Shown: piece after piece, positions 51,912 through 59,896 of the stretch
Numbering within the stretch: the stretch's first letter is position 1
How the letters are laid out: every line of letters starts with the position of its first letter
Assembly: GCF_028994775.1 (NCBI RefSeq)
Contig: NZ_JAJQMN010000008.1
Span: 124,001-188,000 of the forward strand
DNA from: Promicromonospora iranensis
GTDB taxonomy: Bacteria; Actinomycetota; Actinomycetes; Actinomycetales; Cellulomonadaceae
Direction: 5' to 3'
DNA length: 64,000 nt
The notes under the pieces: generated by a model
The model's input: the letters and a program-made list of their open reading frames with translations, nothing else
Databases searched by the model: none
Told to the model about the DNA's origin: nothing
Made by a program: the position numbers and the translations under genes

Positions 51912-53963
51912 ATGCAGGCAGCCGACCTTCCCCTGATCCGTACCGTCTCCAGGCCCGCCGTCCATCCCGACGGCACCTGGGCCGTCGTCTCGGTAACCCG
52001 TCCCGACCTCGACGCCGACGCCACCGTTGGGCAGCTCTGGCGGGTGCCGCTGGTCTCGACGGGCCCGGCCGGCGGTGCGGGCCCGGCCGGATCGACCTAC
52101 GGTGCCGCCGGCGAGGAGCCCCGCCGCCTCACCCGGGGCTTCCGCGACACGGCCCCGCGCATCTCGCCCGACGGCGCCCTGGTCGCCTTCCTGCGCGCGC
52201 AGCCGCAGTCGGCGCCCCAGCTGTGGGTGCTGCCGACCGGCGGCGGCGAGGCCGTGCAGGTCACGGACCGCAAGCTCGGGGTGACCGACTTCCGCTGGTC
52301 GCCCGACGGCCGTCGGCTGGCCTTCCTGAGCCGTGAGCCCCAGCCGGGCCGGTACGGCTCGGTCGAGGGCATAGCGCCGGGAGCCGAGCCGCCGCGCCGC
52401 ATCACCGAGTGGAGCTGGACGCGCAACGGCCTGGGCTACCACCGGGACCGCCCGCAGCACGTGTTCCTCGTCGACGTGCCCGACGTCACCGACGAGCCCG
52501 TGGTACAGCCGGCACCAACCGCGGAGGGCGAGCCCCAGCCGTGCCCGACGGTGCCGGAGCCGCGGCGGCTGACCACCGACGACGTCGACCACAGCGGCAT
52601 CGCCTTCACCCCGGACGGTGGCTCGATCGGCGTGATCGCCGAGCGCGAGCAGGGCGCCGGACAGGTGGGCGCCGGGATCGTGCGCGTGCTGCCGCTGAGC
52701 GTCCCGGCGACCGGTGGCGGCTCCGACGTCGACCTCGGCACGCTCGGCCCGCAGGCGATCGCGTTCGGTCCCGGTGGCGAGCTGTACGTCGTCGCGCAGG
52801 ACCTGGGCGCGGAGGGCAAGGACTTCGTGGCCCGGAACGCCGCGCTGTACGTGCTCTCCGCGTGGGCCGACCCCGTGCCGCGCCGCCTCACCGACCCCGA
52901 GACGCAGGAGGTCGGCGGCGTACCCCTGCCGCTGGCGGACGGCGGCGTGCTGCTCACCCTCGCGAGCCGCGGCACCCAGCAGGTGGTCCGCGTCGCCGAC
53001 GACGGCACCATGATCCAGCTGACCAGCGGCGACGTCGTGGTGTCGGAGTTCGCCGTCGGGGGCGGGGCCCTGGCCGTGTCGTACGCCGACCCCGGCACCT
53101 ACGGCGAGCTGGGGGTCGTGGACCTGGACGGTGCCGAGGGAGGCGCGCCCCGGCCTCGCACGGACTTCTCCGCGCCGCTCCGCGCGACCGGCCTGGTCAC
53201 GCCGAAGGAGCTGACCGTGACCGGGCGCGACGGGTACCCGGTGCACGGGTGGGTGGCCGTCCCGGAGGGGACCGGCACCCACCCCACGCTGCTGATGATC
53301 CACGGCGGCCCCTACGCCTCCTACGGCGTCGACCTGTTCGACGAGACGCAGGTGCTCGTCGACGCCGGGTACGCCGTCGTCTACTGCAACCCGCGCGGCT
53401 CCGCGGGCTACGGGCAGGCCCACGGCCGGGCGATCCGCCAGGCGATGGGCACCGTGGACCTGCACGACGTGCTGGACTTCCTGGACGGCGCCGTGGCCGC
53501 GGACGGGCGCCTGGACGGTTCCCGGGTGGGCGTGCTCGGCGGTTCGTACGGGGGTTACCTCACGGCGTGGACCATCGCGCACGACCACCGGTTCGCGGGC
53601 GCGATCGTGGAGCGAGGGTTCCTTGACCCGGAGACGTTCTTCGGGACCAGCGACATCGGCTCGTTCTTCGGCCTCGAGTACGTGGGCGAAACCCCGGAAC
53701 AGGTGGCCGCGCAGTCGCCGCAGGCGGTCGCCGGGCAGGTGCGCACCCCCACGCTCGTGCTCCACTCGGAGCTCGACCTGCGCTGCCCGCTGTCCCAGGC
53801 TGAGCGCTACTACTCGACGCTCAAACGGCACGGCGTGGAGACGGAGCTGGTGGTCTTCCCCGGCGAGAACCACGAGCTGTCACGCTCCGGTCGCCCGCGG
53901 CACCGGCAGCAGCGTTTCGAGCTGATCCTGGACTGGTGGAGGAGATACCTGCCGGTGGGGTGA
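51912..53963 (+). CDS. S9 family prolyl oligopeptidase-type peptidase
   Basis: A 683-residue serine peptidase or acylaminoacyl peptidase. The N-terminal ~400 residues form a WD-like beta-propeller (repeated RISPDGALVAF, FRWSPDGRRLAF). The C-terminal alpha/beta hydrolase has the nucleophile Ser545 in LGGSYGGYLT, an Asp in HSELDLRCPL and the His in GENHELSRSGRP, with RGSAGYG near the oxyanion hole. No signal peptide, so cytoplasmic. The ATG follows a TAATGT -10 box by 7 nt. It ends 18 bp from the convergent LuxR gene. Confidence 0.92.
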   Translation: MQAADLPLIRTVSRPAVHPDGTWAVVSVTRPDLDADATVGQLWRVPLVSTGPAGGAGPAGSTYGAAGEEPRRLTRGFRDTAPRISPDGALVAFLRAQPQSAPQLWVLPTGGGEAVQVTDRKLGVTDFRWSPDGRRLAFLSREPQPGRYGSVEGIAPGAEPPRRITEWSWTRNGLGYHRDRPQHVFLVDVPDVTDEPVVQPAPTAEGEPQPCPTVPEPRRLTTDDVDHSGIAFTPDGGSIGVIAEREQGAGQVGAGIVRVLPLSVPATGGGSDVDLGTLGPQAIAFGPGGELYVVAQDLGAEGKDFVARNAALYVLSAWADPVPRRLTDPETQEVGGVPLPLADGGVLLTLASRGTQQVVRVADDGTMIQLTSGDVVVSEFAVGGGALAVSYADPGTYGELGVVDLDGAEGGAPRPRTDFSAPLRATGLVTPKELTVTGRDGYPVHGWVAVPEGTGTHPTLLMIHGGPYASYGVDLFDETQVLVDAGYAVVYCNPRGSAGYGQAHGRAIRQAMGTVDLHDVLDFLDGAVAADGRLDGSRVGVLGGSYGGYLTAWTIAHDHRFAGAIVERGFLDPETFFGTSDIGSFFGLEYVGETPEQVAAQSPQAVAGQVRTPTLVLHSELDLRCPLSQAERYYSTLKRHGVETELVVFPGENHELSRSGRPRHRQQRFELILDWWRRYLPVG

Positions 53964-53981
53964 CACGTCCGCGCGGGACGT

Positions 53982-55070
53982 TCATCGCCGCGGCCGGGCC
54001 AGACCTGCCTCGTAGGCCGCGATCACCAGGTGTACCCGGTCACGGCAGCCCGTCTTGCGCAGGACCTCCTTGACGTGCGTCTTCACCGTCTCCTCGCCCA
54101 CGAAGAGCTCGGCGGCGACCTCGGCGTTGCTCCGCCCGCGGACCAGCGCCCGGAAGACGTCGGTCTCGCGCGGCGTCAGCGAGGCGAGCCACGCGACGTC
54201 GTCCCTCTCGCCGTCGGACGCGGACTCGGACAGGGACTCGGACGCGGTCTCCGACAGGGACTCGGACGCGGACTCGGAGGCGGACGCCGACGCCGTGGCC
54301 CGGTCCACCCGGGCGGCGTCGGCGGCCGGCTCGGGCGTGGCCGTGGACGCCACGGGCCCGGTGGTCCCGAGCGCCGCCCCGGTGCGGTTCCGGCGCCCGA
54401 GCAGGTCCGCGACGACGAGGAGCAGGCCGACCGCACCGAGGTTCACGAGCAGGAACCCGGCCATCTTGAGCGCGGCACCCACCGGACCCTCGTCGTACAG
54501 CAGTCCGGGCATGTAGGTGGTCCCGAGCGGCGCCAGCGCCGGGAGGTCGAGCACGGTGACCACGACGACGTAGGCGCCCACACCGGCCGCCAGCGGCACG
54601 GCACGGCGCCGTTCGCCGTCGTACACCGCGATGGCGAGAGCCAGGACGGCCGCGAGCCACCACCCCCACGCGATCATGCCTACGGCCGGCATCAGCACGT
54701 ACGGGACCGCGAGGAGCCAGGTCGCGGTCGTGAGCCGGTGGCGAGCCAGGACCACGCCCGTGAGCGAGGCCAGGCAGGAGGCGAACCAGACGAGGTGGGC
54801 CGTCGACAGGCTGATCGTCCCGACCTCGGTGACCGTGGCATGCAGATCGAGGCCCGGCAGCGCGAACACCTCGGTCAACGCGGTGGGCACGAGCACCAGG
54901 GCGACGACGAGGGCCGCGATCGCGGGCAGGCCCCACGGCCGGAGCCGGGCGGTGCTGCGCAGGACGCGGGGGAGGAGGCTCGTCGAACCCGACGGGAAGA
55001 GCGCCGGGCGAGGTCGTGCGGTGAGGCCCTCGGGCGGAACGGGCGAGGCGATGGCGGTGATGTCGGTCAT
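53982..55070 (-). CDS. Membrane-tethered LuxR-type regulator
   Basis: A 362-residue protein that joins a six-helix membrane domain (about 48-225) directly to a LuxR DNA-binding domain (about 295-355: LTPRETDVFRALVRGRSNAEVAAELFVGEETVKTHV). There is no receiver or kinase domain. Between them lies a low-complexity linker (about 259-287) made of Ser-Ala-Ser-Glu repeats. The membrane part resembles the sensor region of DesK-type kinases. Signalling could work by proteolytic release or by membrane-bound DNA contact. The ATG has AAAGGA upstream. It is divergent from the GNAT gene at 55261. Confidence 0.85.
   Translation of the reverse strand: MTDITAIASPVPPEGLTARPRPALFPSGSTSLLPRVLRSTARLRPWGLPAIAALVVALVLVPTALTEVFALPGLDLHATVTEVGTISLSTAHLVWFASCLASLTGVVLARHRLTTATWLLAVPYVLMPAVGMIAWGWWLAAVLALAIAVYDGERRRAVPLAAGVGAYVVVVTVLDLPALAPLGTTYMPGLLYDEGPVGAALKMAGFLLVNLGAVGLLLVVADLLGRRNRTGAALGTTGPVASTATPEPAADAARVDRATASASASESASESLSETASESLSESASDGERDDVAWLASLTPRETDVFRALVRGRSNAEVAAELFVGEETVKTHVKEVLRKTGCRDRVHLVIAAYEAGLARPRR
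54217..54290. repeat. Ser/Glu-coding tandem repeat in LuxR linker
   Basis: Repeated GACTCGGA and GTCTCCGA-type units encode SASESASESLSETASESLSESAS of the linker; imperfect 12- to 24-bp period. Confidence 0.75.
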
Positions 55071-55260
55071 GGGCCGATCCTTTCCGTGCGCCGGCCACGG
55101 AGGCTATCCCTCCGTGCGGTGAAGTCCATCCCTCGTCCGAGGGAGATCCGGGTCCTGGCGTGTGCTGCCCACCGGTCGGGGCGGCGGCCGACCGCGCCGG
55201 ACGGCAGGAAGGCGGCCGACGATATGTTCCGGGCGCCGAAGTCGTGCGAGCATCGACCCC

Positions 55261-55734
55261 GTGCAGATCATTACCGCTCCGCTCACCCAGCTCGACGTCA
55301 CCATCGCCTATGGGGTCTGGAAGCTGCGCCAGGACGTCTTCGTCGTCGAGCAGGACTGCCCGTACGAGGACCTCGACGGGCGCGACCTCGAGCCCACCAC
55401 CGTGCACGTGGTGATGCTCGGCGAGGCGGCGCCCGACTCGGTGTCCGACGGCGGGACCCGCGTGCTCGGTACCGCCCGCGTCCTGGACGACGGCGGGGAG
55501 TGGCGTATCGGCCGGGTGGCCCTGGTCAAGGGCGCACGGGGCAAGGGTCTGTCCGACGAGCTCATGCGTGCGGCGCTGCGCCACATCGAGGCGGCCGGCG
55601 ACGGCCGGGACATCGTGCTGGACGCGCAGTCGCCGCTGACCCGCTGGTACGGCAAGCACGGGTTCGGCGAGGACGGGGCGGAGTTCCTGGAGGACGGGAT
55701 CCCGCACACGCCGATGCGGCTGGTGCGGGGCTGA
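55261..55734 (+). CDS. ElaA-like GNAT acetyltransferase
   Basis: A 157-residue GNAT protein of the ElaA type. The family start LTQLDVTIAYGVWKLRQDVFVVEQDCPYEDLDG (VWKLRQDVFVVEQ is diagnostic), the acetyl-CoA loop IGRVALVKGARGKGLSDELM and the end WYGKHGFGEDGAEFLEDGIPHTPM are all present. Substrate unknown. The GTG at 55261 begins at the family's usual N-terminus; a GAGCAT element 7 nt upstream is a weak -10. A longer frame exists but has no homologous N-terminus. Confidence 0.88.
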   Translation: MQIITAPLTQLDVTIAYGVWKLRQDVFVVEQDCPYEDLDGRDLEPTTVHVVMLGEAAPDSVSDGGTRVLGTARVLDDGGEWRIGRVALVKGARGKGLSDELMRAALRHIEAAGDGRDIVLDAQSPLTRWYGKHGFGEDGAEFLEDGIPHTPMRLVRG

Positions 55735-55748
55735 CCCCACCCGAGGGG

Positions 55749-57326
55749 TCAGTAGGCTCCGCGGCCGGAGACCACGGCGCGGGCGGTCTGCCCCAGGATC
55801 GCCAGGTCCTGCAGAGGCGTCCAGTTCTCGGCGTAGTAGACGTCGAGCCGCACCGACTCCTCCCACGGCAGGTCGGACCGGCCGGAGACCTGCCACATCC
55901 CCGTCATGCCCGGCTTCACCAGGAGCCGGCGCCGCATGCGCTCCTCGTAGGCGGCGACCTCGTGCGGGAGCGCGGGCCGCGGGCCGACGAGGCTCATCTG
56001 CCCGCTGAGCACGTTGAGGAGCTGGGGCAGCTCGTCGAGCGAGTACCGGCGCAGGACCCGACCCACACGGGTGATGCGCGGGTCCGAGCGCATCTTGAAC
56101 AGCGGGCCCGCCGCTTCGTTGACCGTGGCCAGCACCGGCACGTCACGGTCAGCTCCGACGTACATCGTGCGGAACTTGAACATCCGGAAGATCTTGCCGC
56201 CGCGCCCCACGCGTTCGGACAGGTAGAACAGACCGCCCTTGCTCGTCAGGGCCACGGCGAGCCCCACGCCGAGCAGCACCGGCGACACGAGGACCGTCAG
56301 CAGGGCTGCGAGCAGCCAGTCCATCACCTGTTTCACATGATACTTCGGGCCGTCGAAGCGGGGCGCGGCCACGTGCAGCAGCGAGACGCCCGACGCGGGG
56401 TGGACGCTGACGCGGTCGGGAGCGACGTCGGCCAGCTCCGCCGCGATCATGAGGTCGACACCGACGCGTTCGAGCTGCCAGCTGAGCCTGCGGACCACCT
56501 CGGTCGTGATGGTGTCCGACGCGCTCACCGCCACGGCGCTCGCTCGGACGAGGGCGGCCGCCTCGCCGACGCGGCTGAGGTCACCGAGCACGGGCACGCC
56601 GCCCACCTCGTCCCCGGGCGACCCGGTTCGAGGCCGCACCCGGTCGCTCGGCGACTCGCCGGCCGCAGTCTCCGACGGAAGGCAGGCGCCGACGACCACG
56701 AAACCCTGCTGCGGTGACCCGTTCAGCCGTCCGATCAGACGCTCGGCCTGCTGGCGGTGCCCGACGACGAGGACGGGAGTCATGCATCCCGCGCCTCGCT
56801 CCCGGGTGCGCGCCACCCACTGGCGCCACCAGTAGCGCGACCCGACCAGCGCCGTGAGCCCGAGCGGCAGTGCGACCGTCTGGGCGAGCACGTCGCGCAC
56901 CTCGACGAACGTGGTCAGCCACGCCGCGAGCACGAGCACGCTCACCGCCGTCCACGTGGCGCCGACGATGCGCCGGTACTCCGTCTGGTCCCGGCCGACG
57001 ACACGAAGGTCGTACGAGCTCCGCGCAGCCAGCGCGCCGAGCCAGACCAGGGCCACGACGGCGGGTATCGCGATGGACCTCAGGGGCCCTGGGTGCCCGG
57101 GGGCGCCGAACAGCAGGGTCGCGTCGGTCACGTACGCCACGATGCCGGAGGTGACGACGACCGCCGCGTCCGTGAGTCTGAGGCGTGTGCGATAGCGGGT
57201 CTGCCATTGGGGGTGGGCGAGCGTCGACCGGATATCGTGAAATCCGCGTGACAGAGGGCTGTTCACCCTTATCTCGTCCGTGCGAGGACGAATCTCAGAA
57301 CCGCCGCCTACCGTCTGGCTCGTCAC
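55749..57326 (-). CDS. Exopolysaccharide sugar transferase (polyprenyl glycosylphosphotransferase)
   Basis: Initiates polysaccharide synthesis by transferring a sugar phosphate to undecaprenyl phosphate. The 525-residue protein has four N-terminal helices (about 50-165), a nucleotide-binding-like middle (TPVLVVGHRQQAERLI), and the C-terminal bacterial sugar-transferase domain from ~330 with KQVMDWLLAALLTVLVSPVL, KFRTM, RRYSLDELPQLLNVL, SLVGPRPALPHEV and KPGMTGMWQVSGRSDL. The GTG at 57326 is used; a downstream GTG at 57266 is a possible alternative and no clear ribosome site marks either. It opens the EPS locus. Confidence 0.92.
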   Translation of the reverse strand: MTSQTVGGGSEIRPRTDEIRVNSPLSRGFHDIRSTLAHPQWQTRYRTRLRLTDAAVVVTSGIVAYVTDATLLFGAPGHPGPLRSIAIPAVVALVWLGALAARSSYDLRVVGRDQTEYRRIVGATWTAVSVLVLAAWLTTFVEVRDVLAQTVALPLGLTALVGSRYWWRQWVARTRERGAGCMTPVLVVGHRQQAERLIGRLNGSPQQGFVVVGACLPSETAAGESPSDRVRPRTGSPGDEVGGVPVLGDLSRVGEAAALVRASAVAVSASDTITTEVVRRLSWQLERVGVDLMIAAELADVAPDRVSVHPASGVSLLHVAAPRFDGPKYHVKQVMDWLLAALLTVLVSPVLLGVGLAVALTSKGGLFYLSERVGRGGKIFRMFKFRTMYVGADRDVPVLATVNEAAGPLFKMRSDPRITRVGRVLRRYSLDELPQLLNVLSGQMSLVGPRPALPHEVAAYEERMRRRLLVKPGMTGMWQVSGRSDLPWEESVRLDVYYAENWTPLQDLAILGQTARAVVSGRGAY

Positions 57327-57642
57327 GATGAATCACTTCTTCCCTCTGGCCGACGACGAGTTCTTGAACACGCTGAATTGCGGCGCGACAAAGCGCCGTC
57401 AGATGCATCAGGAGGTGATCGCACCTGGTGAGGCGCGATCCAGACGAAGGCCCGTGATGGGGCCCGACGTGTTTTCTATTCCCGATAATAGAAGGGCTTT
57501 GGCGTGCTGTCGTCCCTGGTAAGCCCTTTCTTCGCGGCTTCACCCCATGCTTCACCCGTGCTGAAAGTGGGCTAACAAATAGAAAGCCGTTTCGCCGCGC
57601 GAGTCATGGTCCGCGAATGAAAAGAAATGACTAGAACATTAC
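57327..57642 (-). promoter_or_regulatory. AT-richer control region of the sugar transferase
   Basis: This 316-bp gene-free stretch is clearly less GC-rich than its surroundings. It holds TTCTATT/AATAGAA (57474-57480, 57487-57493), AAGGGCTT/AAGCCCTT (57492-57499, 57521-57528), two TTCACCC elements at 57539-57545 and 57551-57557, and AGTGGGCTAA at 57566-57575, also found at 61721. No small gene is visible. Confidence 0.55.
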
Positions 57643-58272
57643 TCATGCCGGAACGGAGATGGCCGGTGAGGCCTCCCGTAACGTGTCACCGTCCTCGACG
57701 AACTCGTCGCCGGTCGTCGGGCAGCGCCAGCTCTCGGGTCCGGTGCGCTCCAGGGGGACGCCGGCGCGTCCCACCCAGCGGATCCGCCGGGCGGGTACCC
57801 CCGCGACGAGTGCGAAGTCCGGTACGTCAGTGGTGACCACCGCGCCCGCGGCGACGGTGGCCCAGCGGCCCACCGTGACGGGTGCCACGCACACCGCCCG
57901 GGCGCCGATGGCGGCGCCGGTCCTGATGGTGACCCCCACGGCCTGCCAGTCGTCGCCGGTCTTGACCGTGCCGTCCGGATTGACCGCCCGCGGGTACAGG
58001 TCGTTGGTCAGCACGGCGGCGGGGCCGACGAAGACGCCGTCCTCCAGCACGGCCGGCTCGTAGACCAGGGCGTAGTTCTGCAGCTTGCAGCCGTCGCCCA
58101 GGCGAACACCCGGCCCGACGTAGGCTCCCCGGCCCACCGTGCAGCCGGCGCCGACGACGGCGTCCTCCCGTACCTGGGCGAGGTGCCAGACCGTGGTGCC
58201 GGCGCCGAGCGTCGCAGCGTCGTCGACGTCCGCCGACGGCTCGACCCGCACCCGGTCGCCGGAGCCGGTCAT
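57643..58272 (-). CDS. Left-handed beta-helix N-acyltransferase (WbpD/QdtC-like)
   Basis: A 209-residue hexapeptide-repeat transferase. Hexads are seen throughout (LGAGTTVWHLAQVREDAVVGAGCTVGRGAYVG, VFVGPAAVLTNDLYPRAV, IGARAVCVAPVTVGRWATVAAGAVVTTDVPDFALVAGVPARRI), the classical sugar N- or O-acetyltransferase fold; N-DLYPRA is typical of amino-sugar transferases in O-antigen/EPS loci. The ~30-residue C-terminal tail has two Cys-adjacent motifs (SWRCPTTGDEF). It overlaps the ACP gene by ATGA, so the donor may be an acyl-ACP rather than acetyl-CoA. Confidence 0.88.
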   Translation of the reverse strand: MTGSGDRVRVEPSADVDDAATLGAGTTVWHLAQVREDAVVGAGCTVGRGAYVGPGVRLGDGCKLQNYALVYEPAVLEDGVFVGPAAVLTNDLYPRAVNPDGTVKTGDDWQAVGVTIRTGAAIGARAVCVAPVTVGRWATVAAGAVVTTDVPDFALVAGVPARRIRWVGRAGVPLERTGPESWRCPTTGDEFVEDGDTLREASPAISVPA

Positions 58273-58583
58273 GACCGGTCCGGAGCTCGGCCGGCCCGGA
58301 CACGGACGAACGAGTGCAGGCTGCCCGCGGTCTCCAGCAGCCCGTCCGTCAGCTCGTCGTCGTCGACCGTGATCCCGAACCTGTCCTCCAGCGAGGTCAC
58401 GAGCTCGAGGACGGCCAGCGAGTCCAGCTCCGGCAGGGTGCCGAAGAGCGGGGTGGCGGCATCGAAGGAGCTGACCCGCTCCTCGATCCCGAGGGTGGTG
58501 CCGACCACGTCCAGCACGTCGGCGAGGGATACCTCGTCGCTGGTCACGGTTTCGGCCGGACGGTCTCGGGTGTCGCTGCTCAT
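58269..58583 (-). CDS. Acyl carrier protein in EPS operon
   Basis: A 104-residue acyl carrier protein with an N-terminal tail of ~18 residues. The phosphopantetheine Ser55 is in LPELDSLAVLELVTSLEDRFG, the usual DSL motif followed by a second helix. ADVLDVVGTTLGIEERVSSFD matches helix 1, and DDDELTDGLLETAGSLHSFV the C-terminal half. RBS AGGAG lies 8 nt upstream of the ATG. Its placement between a PLP decarboxylase and a sugar acyltransferase argues against fatty acid synthesis and for a dedicated carrier. Confidence 0.92.
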   Translation of the reverse strand: MSSDTRDRPAETVTSDEVSLADVLDVVGTTLGIEERVSSFDAATPLFGTLPELDSLAVLELVTSLEDRFGITVDDDELTDGLLETAGSLHSFVRVRAGRAPDRS

Positions 58584-58606
58584 CGTGTTCTCTCCTGTCG
58601 GGGCGG

Positions 58607-59896
58607 TCAGACCAGCACTTCGGCGGGTGCCGGGTGGCTGAGGAATGCGGTCGGGCTCGCGGTGAGGCCGTAGGCGCCCGCCTGGAGCACCACGACCAGG
58701 TCGCCGGGCTCGGCGGGAGGTAGCGGGACGTCGTCCGCCAGGAGGTCGAGCGGCGTGCACAGGCAGCCGACGACGGTGGCCTGCTCCCGGTCCGTGGTCG
58801 CCATGTGGTTGCCGACGAGCACCGGGTAGTTGCGCCGGATCACCTGCCCGAGGTTGCCGGACGCGGCGAGCTGGTGGTGCATCCCGCCGTCGACCACCAG
58901 GTAGGTCCGGCCACGGGAGATCTTGCGGTCGACCACGCGGGTCACGTAGTAGCCCGCTTCCCCGACGAGGTAGCGCCCGAGCTCGATGTGGACATCGGCC
59001 TCCGGCAGCGCGGGCGCGATCAGCTCGGCGACGACGGTCGCGAGGTTCTCGCCGACCCGGCCGAGGTCGACCGGACGGTCCTTCGGGAAGTAGGGGATGC
59101 CCAGGCCGCCGCCCAGGTTCACGTAGCGCACCGGGCCGGGCAGGTGGTCGGCGAGCGAGACGACGAGCTCGGCGGTGGCGCGCTGGGCATGGGCGAGGAG
59201 CTCCGCGTCCAGGTTCTGCGACCCCGCGAAGATGTGGAACCCTGCCATGTCCACCCCGGTGGGCGTCAGGTAGCGGAGCAGGTCAGGAACCTGCTCGGCG
59301 TCGACCCCGAACTGCTGCGGGCCACCGGACATGCGCATCCCCGAGCCGCGCACCGCGAAGTCCGGGTTGACGCGGACCGCGACCCGCGGCACGACGCCGA
59401 GGTCGTCGCCCGCCGCGACGACGCGGCGCGCCTCGGTCTCCGACTCGAGCTCGACGAGCACGCCCGCCGCCACTGCGGACCGGATCTCCGCCGGCGTCTT
59501 GCCGGGGCCGGCGAAGCTGACGTTCCGGGGGCCCTTGCCCGTGTCCAGCGCGCCGTGCATCTCCCGGACCGAGGCGACGTCGAGCGCGTCGACGAGTCCC
59601 GCGAGGTGCTGGACGACGGCGGGCATGGGGTTGGCCTTGACGGCGTAGCCGAGGCGGACCGTGCCGCCGACCGCTGTCCGCACCTCGCGGACCCGGTCGG
59701 TGATGCGCTGCCGGTCGTAGGCGAAGAACGGCGTGGACCCGACGCGCTCGGCCAGCCGGCTCAGCGCCACCCCGCCCACCGTGATCTCGTCACCCGATAC
59801 CGGCACCGTCCGGACCGCCGGGTGCCGGACGTCGGTGAGCGGGCCGGCCTCAGGGGCCGGGGCATCGGCGGGCTCGACGAGCGGCTGCGCGGTCAT
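58607..59896 (-). CDS. Fold-III PLP-dependent decarboxylase (exosortase-A-associated type)
   Basis: A 429-residue alanine-racemase-fold PLP enzyme related to diaminopimelate and ornithine decarboxylases. The PLP Lys87 is in RLGYAVKANPMPAV. The phosphate/Arg motif ELGRYLVGEAG is near 300-310, and the partner active-site Cys is in GCLCTPLDLL near 380. FHIFAGSQNLDAELL (HxGSQN) is also conserved. It sits between an AMP-forming ligase (ATGA overlap) and an ACP, like the carrier-tethered glutamate decarboxylase of butirosin biosynthesis. It is unlikely to be LysA given this context. Confidence 0.9.
   Translation of the reverse strand: MTAQPLVEPADAPAPEAGPLTDVRHPAVRTVPVSGDEITVGGVALSRLAERVGSTPFFAYDRQRITDRVREVRTAVGGTVRLGYAVKANPMPAVVQHLAGLVDALDVASVREMHGALDTGKGPRNVSFAGPGKTPAEIRSAVAAGVLVELESETEARRVVAAGDDLGVVPRVAVRVNPDFAVRGSGMRMSGGPQQFGVDAEQVPDLLRYLTPTGVDMAGFHIFAGSQNLDAELLAHAQRATAELVVSLADHLPGPVRYVNLGGGLGIPYFPKDRPVDLGRVGENLATVVAELIAPALPEADVHIELGRYLVGEAGYYVTRVVDRKISRGRTYLVVDGGMHHQLAASGNLGQVIRRNYPVLVGNHMATTDREQATVVGCLCTPLDLLADDVPLPPAEPGDLVVVLQAGAYGLTASPTAFLSHPAPAEVLV

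Noticed and set aside
58607-59896. Diaminopimelate decarboxylase lysA
   Set aside because: The fold is the same, but the operon with ACP and AMP ligase and the motif set fit the exosortase-A-associated / carrier-tethered group better.
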